A DNA stretch of 64,000 bases, from assembly GCA_902594745.1 (NCBI GenBank), contig CACJNF010000006.1, positions 7,501 through 71,500 on the forward strand. Reading direction: 5' to 3'. This stretch comes from an uncultured Bacteroidota bacterium (lineage in GTDB: Bacteria; Bacteroidota; Bacteroidia; Flavobacteriales; Flavobacteriaceae). Both the position numbers and the translations under genes were made by a program. The notes under the pieces are model-generated. The model saw only the letters and a list, made by a program, of their open reading frames with translations. It did not search any database and had not been told where the DNA came from. Of the stretch, positions 36,037-45,345 are shown piece by piece; position 1 is the first letter of the stretch; every line of letters starts with the position of its first letter.

Positions 36037-36798
36037 TTAATCTTCTGCAGAGAACACGCAAGTAAGCTCAGTAGCATCAGCCATATCTCTTGCGGATTCA
36101 ATACCTTCCCAAAGCTTATCCCATTTAAAACCACTAGGAGAATCCCACTCTCCAGGGTTTTCTGCTCTAAGATTCCAAGCCATGTGAGTCCAACCTTCGT
36201 ATGCGTTTTCAGATCTATCTACAACCTCAGCTAAAACCCATTGTCTTAGGTTTCCTTTAAGGATATTTTTTTCAGCAACTGGTTTCCAAACTTCTGATTC
36301 ATATGATTCAAAATCATCAGATTTTTTATTCATAAGGTTTATAGTAGCTACGTCTCCTTTCTTGATTTTACCTCCAGATCGAATTGTAAAATCAACTGCT
36401 TTAATTCTATAAACTCTTCTTTCTTTTTCAGCGTCATAAGCAGAATTATCAAACATTTTTGCAATAGCTCTCCTGGACATTTTACCTTTATAAACTTTCT
36501 GTGCAATTGCCTGATTGTCTACTCCAGCTTCCATCTGTTCAATAGATGAGTAGTTGTCAAAAATAAAGTACTCTGGAGCACTTTCTTCATCTCCCTCTTT
36601 AGGAGTTCTCTTCCATACAGACCATCCTGATCTTAGACCTTGTTTTAAAGCTTCTTTATGTATTTCAGAGTAAAATGATTCAAGCTCTAAGTATTGTTTT
36701 TCTCCTCCATCTTTAAGATCAACAGCCCACATAACGGCATATTGAGCATTTATGGAATAGGAAAAAACTAACAATAGAGTTAATAATAAATTTTTCAT
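36037..36798 (-). CDS. Secreted two-domain alpha/beta-barrel-like protein, copy 1
   Basis: A 253-residue exported protein with signal peptide MKNLLLTLLLVFSYSINAQ. It aligns along its whole length with the downstream copy: YLELESFYSEIHKEALKQGL, SVWK, DDFESYESEVWKPVAEKNIL, ENAYEGWTHMAWN. It has no cysteine and no recognised catalytic motif. It starts a two-gene unit that ends at the hairpin 35199-35226. About 175 bases of AT-rich DNA without features lie between it and the tmRNA gene. Confidence 0.72.
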   Translation of the reverse strand: MKNLLLTLLLVFSYSINAQYAVMWAVDLKDGGEKQYLELESFYSEIHKEALKQGLRSGWSVWKRTPKEGDEESAPEYFIFDNYSSIEQMEAGVDNQAIAQKVYKGKMSRRAIAKMFDNSAYDAEKERRVYRIKAVDFTIRSGGKIKKGDVATINLMNKKSDDFESYESEVWKPVAEKNILKGNLRQWVLAEVVDRSENAYEGWTHMAWNLRAENPGEWDSPSGFKWDKLWEGIESARDMADATELTCVFSAED

Positions 36799-36975
36799 AT
36801 AGTTAATTATTTTTTATTATAATAGGTGAAAATTAGTAAATAATCATTTAGAATGAATCTAAACTGTATTATTTAACACTAATATTTAGATATATTAAAG
36901 ATTTGATAATATAGCGTTAATAATATTATTAAATTATTAATAAATAGTAAAAAAATATATGAAATTGTTAAAAAG

Positions 36976-37371
36976 TGGAGTCGGCGGGATTCGAACCCGC
37001 GTCCAAACAAGTAATTAAACTATCGTCTACAAGTTTATTCATCTTTAAATTTTCGAGAAAATACTAGGTAGATAACAACCATAATATTAACCTTATCACT
37101 TTTAGTTTTGAATCTTACTCAGTGAATGTAAAACTCTAGATTAACTTAATGGTGTCTCAAATATAAAAACTGTTAATCTTAGTTTTTATGAGACATCTAG
37201 CTTCTCAACCTAGTTGAGATTAGCAAAGACCTACTATAATTCAGTCAATTATGCAGCTAGAGCGTAGTTATTTTCGCCATTTAAAAGTTGAAAAATAGAT
37301 TTACGAGATTATTTTCATCACTCGACTTGCAAATAATTAAATTAGTCTTGCTGTCAAAACCAGTCGACCCC
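36976..37371 (-). ncRNA. ssrA: Transfer-messenger RNA
   Basis: The minus strand begins GGGGTCGACTGGTTTTGACA, the tRNA-like 5' half, and ends with a T-arm CGGGTTCGAATCCCGCCGAC and acceptor CTCCA. The tag reading frame is at 37249-37278: GGC GAA AAT AAC TAC GCT CTA GCT GCA TAA, giving the peptide GENNYALAA. tmRNA with SmpB rescues stalled ribosomes and marks the nascent chain for proteolysis. The one-piece form of about 396 nt with pseudoknot-rich spacing is normal. CCA is not encoded. Confidence 0.96.
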
Positions 37372-37396
37372 AAAATTTCAAAGTACAAAAGTTTGG

Positions 37397-37404
37397 CAAA
37401 GATA
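37397..37404 (-). promoter_or_regulatory. -7 box for tmRNA
   Basis: TATCTTTG on the minus strand matches TAnnTTTG, 26 nt before the mature 5' end of tmRNA. That leaves a short leader for RNase P to remove. No spaced TTG is visible. Confidence 0.4.
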
Positions 37405-37416
37405 TGATAAATAAGG

Positions 37417-38217
37417 CTATAATTTAGATGTAGTCTCTCTAATGGCTATAAGATTGGTAAGAAGCTCTTCTACTTTGTTTATATCTAGCATATTTGCACC
37501 ATCGCTTTTTGCTGAAGACGGGTCAGTATGTGTTTCTAGGAAAATTCCATCAACACCGTTAACAATTCCAGCTCTAGCAAGTGATTCAATGTACTCTGGG
37601 TTACCACCAGTAACTCCAGAAGATTGGTTTGGTTTCTGAACTGAATGTGTGACATCCAAAATTGTAGGTGCTATCTTTTTTAATTCATTAATACCCCTGA
37701 AATCAACAATTAAATCATTATAGCCAAATTGAGTTCCTCTTTCAGTAATCATTACCTTTTGATTTCCAGATTCAACTACTTTATCAACTGCATATTTCAT
37801 GCTATCTGCACTCATAAATTGACCTTTTTTTATATTAATTATTTTATTTGTATTTGCAGCACTTACAAGTATGTCTGTTTGTCGAGCAAGAAAAGCAGGT
37901 ATTTGAACAATATCTACATATTCTGCTGCCATTTTTGCCTCACTTGCACTATGAATATCAGTAATAACAGGAATATTAAATTTAGAACTGATATCTCCCA
38001 AAATATTTAGGGCTTCTAAATCGCCAATACCAGTAAAACTGTCTAATCGTGTTCTGTTAGCTTTTCTGTAACTACCTTTAAATACAAATGGTATTGATAA
38101 TTTTGTAGTTATTTCTTTAAGTTTTTTAGCTATTTCAATAGCTATATCTCTTCCTTCAATTGCACATGGTCCCGCAATCAATAAAAATTTATTTTTCTCA
38201 ATTTTATCTGTAATCAT
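37417..38217 (-). CDS. kdsA: 3-deoxy-8-phosphooctulonate synthase
   Basis: A 266-residue TIM-barrel enzyme that condenses PEP with arabinose 5-phosphate to Kdo-8-phosphate for lipopolysaccharide. FLLIAGPCAIEG, FKGSYRKANRTRLDSFTGIG, DIHSASEA, IPAFLARQTD, KKGQFMSADSMKYAVDK and DVTHSVQKPNQSSGVTGGNPEYIE are all canonical. The Asn in KANRT is the usual metal-independent-type residue. It is read towards tmRNA and starts 16 nt below the ftsE-like stop. Confidence 0.95.
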   Translation of the reverse strand: MITDKIEKNKFLLIAGPCAIEGRDIAIEIAKKLKEITTKLSIPFVFKGSYRKANRTRLDSFTGIGDLEALNILGDISSKFNIPVITDIHSASEAKMAAEYVDIVQIPAFLARQTDILVSAANTNKIINIKKGQFMSADSMKYAVDKVVESGNQKVMITERGTQFGYNDLIVDFRGINELKKIAPTILDVTHSVQKPNQSSGVTGGNPEYIESLARAGIVNGVDGIFLETHTDPSSAKSDGANMLDINKVEELLTNLIAIRETTSKL

Positions 38218-38233
38218 TTATCAATATTAGTTA

Positions 38234-38908
38234 TTATTTTCTTTTCACTTCAAAAAATTTTCCATCTTCACATTTATATACTTTACCCTCCAGTTTCAAT
38301 ATTAGGTTATAGTCATGTGTAGCAATTATAATAGATGTACCAAGTTTATTCAATCTTTGAAATAATTCGATTATCTCCAAACTAGTTTCAGGATCTAAGT
38401 TTCCAGTTGGCTCATCTGCAATTATTAATTCAGGATTATTAAGGATAGATCTAGCTATTGCTACTCTCTGTTGTTCTCCACCTGACAATTCGTTAGGAAA
38501 TTTGTCTAAAGAAGAAGTAATACCTACTAACTTAAGAACTCTTTTAACTTTCTTTTCAATTTCCTGCTTAACATTATGTCCTGTTGCTTTTAAAACAAAT
38601 TCTAGATTATCATAAATGGATCTATCATTTAGAAGTTTAAAATCTTGAAAAACAAATCCAATCTTTCTTCTTAAAAGAGGAATGCTACTTTCACTAATTT
38701 TATTAAGATCATATCCTAATACTTCAAATTTTTTACTTTTTTCTATTTCTAAATTTGCAAAGATTGAATTTATAAAAGTAGTCTTTCCACTACCAGTTTT
38801 TCCAATCAAAAATTTCATCTCTCCGTTATCTAATTGGAAATTAATATTTTGAAGTACATTATTATTTCCAATTTTTAAATCAGTATCTAGAATATTTATA
38901 GTCCCCAT
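38234..38908 (-). CDS. ftsE: FtsE-like ABC transporter ATP-binding protein
   Basis: A roughly 224-residue ATPase with Walker A GKTGSGKTTF, the Q-loop FVFQDFKLLNDRSIYDNLEFVLKATG, signature LSGGEQQRVAIAR and Walker B LIIADEPTGNLD. The DEPTGNLD and NDRSIYDNL features match FtsE, which with FtsX activates cell-wall hydrolases at the septum. The track start at 38986 adds about 26 residues unlike the family; the ATG at 38908 (MGTINILDTDL) is preferred. No ftsX is adjacent, so LolD/MacB-type ATPases remain possible. Confidence 0.8.
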   Translation of the reverse strand: MGTINILDTDLKIGNNNVLQNINFQLDNGEMKFLIGKTGSGKTTFINSIFANLEIEKSKKFEVLGYDLNKISESSIPLLRRKIGFVFQDFKLLNDRSIYDNLEFVLKATGHNVKQEIEKKVKRVLKLVGITSSLDKFPNELSGGEQQRVAIARSILNNPELIIADEPTGNLDPETSLEIIELFQRLNKLGTSIIIATHDYNLILKLEGKVYKCEDGKFFEVKRK

Positions 38909-39014
38909 ATAGATCATTTCAAAGTAATGAAATATTAAACTTTTTTTATTAATAATATTAAGTTTTTTTTGTTTCATTAATATCATTTGATTTAATTTGT
39001 ACTTTCATTTTTTT

Positions 39015-40640
39015 ATGAATAAAAAACTTCTTCTTTTATTACTTATTCTATTATCGTCCTGTTCTGAGAAGGTTGACCTTATTGTTCACAATGCTAATAT
39101 TTATAATCTTAATTCATCTCTAGATAAAACCTCTTCTTTTGCTGTTAAAGATGGTAAGTTTATATATATTGGAAATGACGAAATTTTATCAAAATATTCA
39201 TCGACAAATATTATAAATGTACAAGGTCTTCCAATTTATCCTGGATTTATTGATTCACATGCTCATTTCTTCGATTTAGGTTATTATCTAAATCAGGTTG
39301 ATCTAAAAAATACTAATAGCCTAAAAGAAGTAATCGAAAGAGTAATTAGCTTTGATAGTGAGAATAAATCTGAATTTCTTATTGGAAGAGGTTGGGATCA
39401 GAACGATTGGATTAATAAGGAATTTCCAGATAATTTATTACTAAATAAAGAATTCCCAGACAAAGCTGTAGTATTAAGGAGAATTGATGGTCATGCATAC
39501 CTTGTAAATGACTTTGCATTAGAGCTTGCTGGAATTGATAACTTAACTGATGTTGAGGGTGGTGAATTTATCAAGAAGAATGGAAAGCTAACAGGAGTTC
39601 TCATAGATAATGCTATGCGTTTAATTGATGAAATAATCCCTGAGCCAACAGAGGAACAATCAGTAAAGGCTCTTCTAAGTGCTCAAGATCTTGCATTTGA
39701 AAATGGATTAACAACAATTTCTGACGCTGGACTAACAAAATCTCAAATAGATCTTATTGATGAACTCCAAAATGATGGCATTTTAAAAATAAGAATTTAT
39801 GCAATGATTGAAAACGAACCTAAAACTCTTAAATATTATTTAGATTCAGGCCCATATAAAACAGATAGACTAAACGTTAGATCAGTTAAAGTTTATGCTG
39901 ACGGTGCGCTAGGTTCAAGAGGTGCTCTAATGATTAATGATTATTCTGATAGAAAAGGCTTTAAGGGTATTATTAGAACTCCTATTGATTCAATTCAAAA
40001 TCTTGCTTTCAAGTTAGCAGGTACAGGATTTCAAATGAATACTCATGCAATTGGTGATGATGCAAATAGAATTGTAATTAAAGCATACAGAGATGCTTTG
40101 TTTAACTACAGGGATCCAAGATGGCGAATTGAACATGCTCAAGTTGTATCTGAAGATGATTTCGAGTTTTTCAACTCAAAAATAATTCCATCTGTTCAGC
40201 CCACACATGCTACTAGTGATATGTACTGGCTTAATGATAGAATTGGTCCCGAAAGAGCTAAAAACGCCTATGCATATAAGAAACTTCTTGAAAGATCAGG
40301 TATTATTGCCTTTGGAACAGATTTTCCAGTTGAAGATATAAGTCCAATAATGACATTTTATTCTGCAGTTGCTAGAAAAGATTTATCTGGATATCCTGAA
40401 GGTGGTTTTCAAATTGAGAATGCATTAGGACGAACAGATGCAATTCTTGCTATGACTATTAGTGGTGCTTATGCAAATTTTGAAGAAGAAGAAAAAGGTA
40501 GCATAGAAGTCGGAAAATTTGCAGATTTTATAATACTTGACAATGATTTGATTGAATCAGCTGAAAATAGAATTCCTTACACTAACATTGTCGCTACTTT
40601 TCTAAATGGTGAACTAGTTTTTAACAGAAGATTTAATTAA
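39015..40640 (+). CDS. Amidohydrolase lipoprotein (YtcJ-like)
   Basis: A 541-residue metal-dependent hydrolase. The ATG at 39015 starts MNKKLLLLLLILLSSC, a lipoprotein signal with the modified Cys at residue 16; the track's TTG at 38997 is upstream and unneeded. The metal-binding HSHAHFFDLG lies after PGFIDSHAH, and HAIGDDANR, RIEHAQVV and FGTDFPVE are the other barrel motifs, as in the amidohydrolase-3 (YtcJ) family. It is exported and anchored, unlike most family members, so it probably acts on an imported or surface amide, imide or ester. It lies 6 nt before asnB. Confidence 0.87.
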   Translation: MNKKLLLLLLILLSSCSEKVDLIVHNANIYNLNSSLDKTSSFAVKDGKFIYIGNDEILSKYSSTNIINVQGLPIYPGFIDSHAHFFDLGYYLNQVDLKNTNSLKEVIERVISFDSENKSEFLIGRGWDQNDWINKEFPDNLLLNKEFPDKAVVLRRIDGHAYLVNDFALELAGIDNLTDVEGGEFIKKNGKLTGVLIDNAMRLIDEIIPEPTEEQSVKALLSAQDLAFENGLTTISDAGLTKSQIDLIDELQNDGILKIRIYAMIENEPKTLKYYLDSGPYKTDRLNVRSVKVYADGALGSRGALMINDYSDRKGFKGIIRTPIDSIQNLAFKLAGTGFQMNTHAIGDDANRIVIKAYRDALFNYRDPRWRIEHAQVVSEDDFEFFNSKIIPSVQPTHATSDMYWLNDRIGPERAKNAYAYKKLLERSGIIAFGTDFPVEDISPIMTFYSAVARKDLSGYPEGGFQIENALGRTDAILAMTISGAYANFEEEEKGSIEVGKFADFIILDNDLIESAENRIPYTNIVATFLNGELVFNRRFN

Positions 40641-40645
40641 TATTT

Positions 40646-42313
40646 ATGTGTGGTATAGTTTGTGCCTTTAATTTAAAAGGCAATAATGAAGTTATAAGAT
40701 CAAATGTCTTGAAAATGGCTCAAAAGGTTAGACATCGTGGGCCAGATTGGAGTGGTATATATTCCTCTGAAAATGCAATATTAGCACATGAAAGACTTGC
40801 AATTGTTGATCCTACATCTGGTAAACAGCCATTAGTTTCTGATGATGGAAAAAATGTAATTGCTGTAAATGGTGAAATATACAATCACAAAGAATTAAGA
40901 AAGGAACTTTCATCTAGCTATAATTTTAAAACCAATTCTGATTGTGAAGTAATTTTACCTCTTTATCAATCTAAAGGTATAGATTTTCTTAATGATCTAA
41001 ACGGAATTTTTGCATTTGCATTATACGATACAACTAGAAATAAATTTATAGTTGCCAGAGATCATATGGGGATTATTCCTCTTTATATGGGATGGGATAA
41101 AAATGATACCTTTTATGTCTCATCAGAGCTTAAATCCCTGGAAGGTGTGTGTGTAAAAATTGAACTTTTTCCCCCAGGTCATTATTTAGAGAGTGATGAA
41201 ATGAAATTAAAAAAATGGTATAATCCTGAATGGAATTCATTTGAAAATGTCAAAGATTTAAAAACCTCAATTAAAGCCATTCATGATTCTCTTTCTGCAG
41301 CTGTAAAAAGACAATTAATGAGTGATGTTCCTTATGGGGTGTTACTTTCAGGTGGATTAGACTCTTCAATCACATCAGCCTTAGCTAAAAAGTTTGCATC
41401 TAAAAGAATCGAATCAGATGACAAACAAGATGCTTGGTGGCCTCAACTTCATTCATTTTCGGTAGGCCTTGAAGGTGCCCCTGACCTTAAAGCTGCCAAG
41501 ATTGTTGCAAATCACATTGGTACTGTTCATCATGAAATAAACTTTACAGTCCAAGAAGGAATCGATGCAATTAGAGATGTAATATATCACCTAGAAACAT
41601 ATGATATTACCACTGTTAGAGCCTCTACGCCCATGTATTTAATGGCTAGAGCTATTAAATCTCTAGGTATTAAAATGGTTTTATCTGGTGAGGGAGCTGA
41701 TGAGTTATTTGGTGGATATCTTTATTTTCATAAAGCACCAAATTCCAAGGAATTTCATCAAGAAACTGTAAGAAAGCTTGAAAAACTTCATCAATATGAT
41801 TGTTTAAGAGCCAATAAATCTCTTGCAGCCTGGGGTATTGAGGGAAGAGTTCCATTCCTTGATAAAGAATTTATTGAAACAGCAATGAATGTAAACCCTG
41901 ACGATAAAATGATAAAGAATGGAAGAATAGAAAAATGGGTTTTAAGAGAGGCCTTTAAAGACTATCTGCCAGAAAGTGTTTTGTGGAGGCAAAAAGAACA
42001 ATTTTCTGATGGTGTAGGTTACTCTTGGATTGATAGTCTTAAAGAACTAGTATCAAAAGAAGTTTCTGATAAAGATCTAGAAAAAGCTTCAGAAACATTT
42101 CCTGTAAATACACCACTTAATAAAGAAGAATACTACTATAGAACTATATTTCAAGAACATTTTCCTAGTGAAGCAGCCGCTAAATCTGTTCCTTCCGTCC
42201 CCTCTGTTGCATGTAGTACTCCTCAAGCTTTAGAGTGGGATGAATCTTTCAAAAATGTTAATGATCCAAGTGGAAGATCTGTATCAAATATTCATAACGA
42301 ATCTTATGAATAA
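40646..42313 (+). CDS. asnB: Asparagine synthetase B (glutamine-hydrolysing)
   Basis: A 555-residue two-domain enzyme. The N-terminal glutaminase uses C2 (MCGIVCAF), with RHRGPDWSG and NGEIYNH lining the pocket. The C-terminal synthetase has the ATP loop SGGLDSSITSALA, SVGLEGAPDLKAA and GEGADELFGGY. It makes asparagine from aspartate, glutamine and ATP. The C-terminal WRQKEQFSDGVGY and SVPSVPS tract are usual for the family. Length matches E. coli AsnB. Confidence 0.95.
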   Translation: MCGIVCAFNLKGNNEVIRSNVLKMAQKVRHRGPDWSGIYSSENAILAHERLAIVDPTSGKQPLVSDDGKNVIAVNGEIYNHKELRKELSSSYNFKTNSDCEVILPLYQSKGIDFLNDLNGIFAFALYDTTRNKFIVARDHMGIIPLYMGWDKNDTFYVSSELKSLEGVCVKIELFPPGHYLESDEMKLKKWYNPEWNSFENVKDLKTSIKAIHDSLSAAVKRQLMSDVPYGVLLSGGLDSSITSALAKKFASKRIESDDKQDAWWPQLHSFSVGLEGAPDLKAAKIVANHIGTVHHEINFTVQEGIDAIRDVIYHLETYDITTVRASTPMYLMARAIKSLGIKMVLSGEGADELFGGYLYFHKAPNSKEFHQETVRKLEKLHQYDCLRANKSLAAWGIEGRVPFLDKEFIETAMNVNPDDKMIKNGRIEKWVLREAFKDYLPESVLWRQKEQFSDGVGYSWIDSLKELVSKEVSDKDLEKASETFPVNTPLNKEEYYYRTIFQEHFPSEAAAKSVPSVPSVACSTPQALEWDESFKNVNDPSGRSVSNIHNESYE

Positions 42314-42404
42314 AATGTTGATAAGTTACTATAAATACTGATTGTTACAAGCTATTTTCCACCTTCGTTTTTAGTATATTTATAGGTATATTTTTATTAC
42401 CTAA

Positions 42405-44354
<1,950 letters not shown>

Positions 44355-44356
44355 TT

Positions 44357-45289
44357 ATGAAAGTGACGATCGTTGGTGCAGGTAATGTTGGTGCATCCTG
44401 TGCAGAATACATTTTAATTAAACAAATTGCCAAAGAAGTAATTCTATTAGATATTAAAGATGGTTTTGCTGAAGGTAAAGCTTTAGACTTAACTCAAACT
44501 ACAAGTACACTTGGTTTTAAATCTAAAGTTTTGGGTGTTACAAATGAATATGAGAAAACATCTAATAGTGATGTCGTTGTTATTACTTCAGGAATACCCA
44601 GAAAACCAGGAATGACAAGAGAAGAGCTTATTGGAATCAATGCAGGAATAGTTAAATCTGTATCTGAAAATCTTCTTAAATTTTCCCCAAATGCCATAAT
44701 AATTGTTGTGTCAAATCCTATGGATACTATGACATATCTTGTCAACAAATCTTTTAATATTCCAAAAAATAGAATAATTGGTATGGGAGGTATCTTAGAT
44801 AGTTCAAGATTTAAGACATATATTTCAAAATCTTCAGGTTATCCTCAAGATCAAATAGAAGCAATGGTTATAGGAGGTCATGGTGATACAACAATGATCC
44901 CACTAACATCTCTGGCTAAATGTAATAACAAATTATTAACTAATATTCTATCAGAGGATGAAGTTATAAATATTGCTTCCGACACAATGGTGGGAGGAGC
45001 TACTTTAACCAAGCTTCTTGGAACTTCTGCTTGGTATGCACCAGGAGCTTCAGTGTCATATTTAGTTAACGCAATCGTTAATGATACTAAAGAAGTACTT
45101 CCTTGTTCAGTTCTCTTAGAGGGTGAATATGGCACTAAAGATCTTTGCATTGGAGTGCCAGTAAAAATTGGTAAAAATGGATTTGAAGAGGTTGTGCAAT
45201 TAGATTTGAATAATAAAGACTTAGAAATGTTTCAAAATAGCGTAAGTGCTGTTAAAGAAACAAATTCTGCACTAGATGGTTTAATATAG
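44357..45289 (+). CDS. mdh: Malate dehydrogenase (LDH-like type)
   Basis: A 310-residue NAD-dependent dehydrogenase. The cofactor motif VGAGNVGASCAEYI starts at residue 5 and D34 in LLDIKDGFAEGKALDL selects NAD. GIPRKPGMTREELI holds the substrate arginines, SNPMDTMTY and GGHGDT the catalytic His. Methionine/arginine in PRKPGMTR at the specificity loop favours oxaloacetate over pyruvate. It interconverts malate and oxaloacetate in the TCA cycle, alongside aconitase at 10.3 kb. It follows gyrB by 3 nt. Confidence 0.94.
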   Translation: MKVTIVGAGNVGASCAEYILIKQIAKEVILLDIKDGFAEGKALDLTQTTSTLGFKSKVLGVTNEYEKTSNSDVVVITSGIPRKPGMTREELIGINAGIVKSVSENLLKFSPNAIIIVVSNPMDTMTYLVNKSFNIPKNRIIGMGGILDSSRFKTYISKSSGYPQDQIEAMVIGGHGDTTMIPLTSLAKCNNKLLTNILSEDEVINIASDTMVGGATLTKLLGTSAWYAPGASVSYLVNAIVNDTKEVLPCSVLLEGEYGTKDLCIGVPVKIGKNGFEEVVQLDLNNKDLEMFQNSVSAVKETNSALDGLI

Positions 45290-45295
45290 ATAAAG

Positions 45296-45326
45296 TTGTC
45301 TGATTAATATTCAAATGTTATATTTG
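45296..45326 (+). promoter_or_regulatory. Promoter of secDF
   Basis: TTG (45296-45298), a 20-nt spacer and TATATTTG (45319-45326) match the Bacteroidota TTG...TAnnTTTG promoter exactly. It lies 20 nt before the secDF start codon and separates it from mdh. Confidence 0.65.
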
Positions 45327-45345
45327 CAGGCATTAAAATTGTATC

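Noticed and set aside
36799-36975. AT-rich gap between the secreted pair and tmRNA as a candidate small RNA or attachment site
   Set aside because: No stable hairpin, repeat or open frame stands out. tmRNA genes are common integration sites, but no direct repeat of the tmRNA 3' end is seen and no integrase is present.
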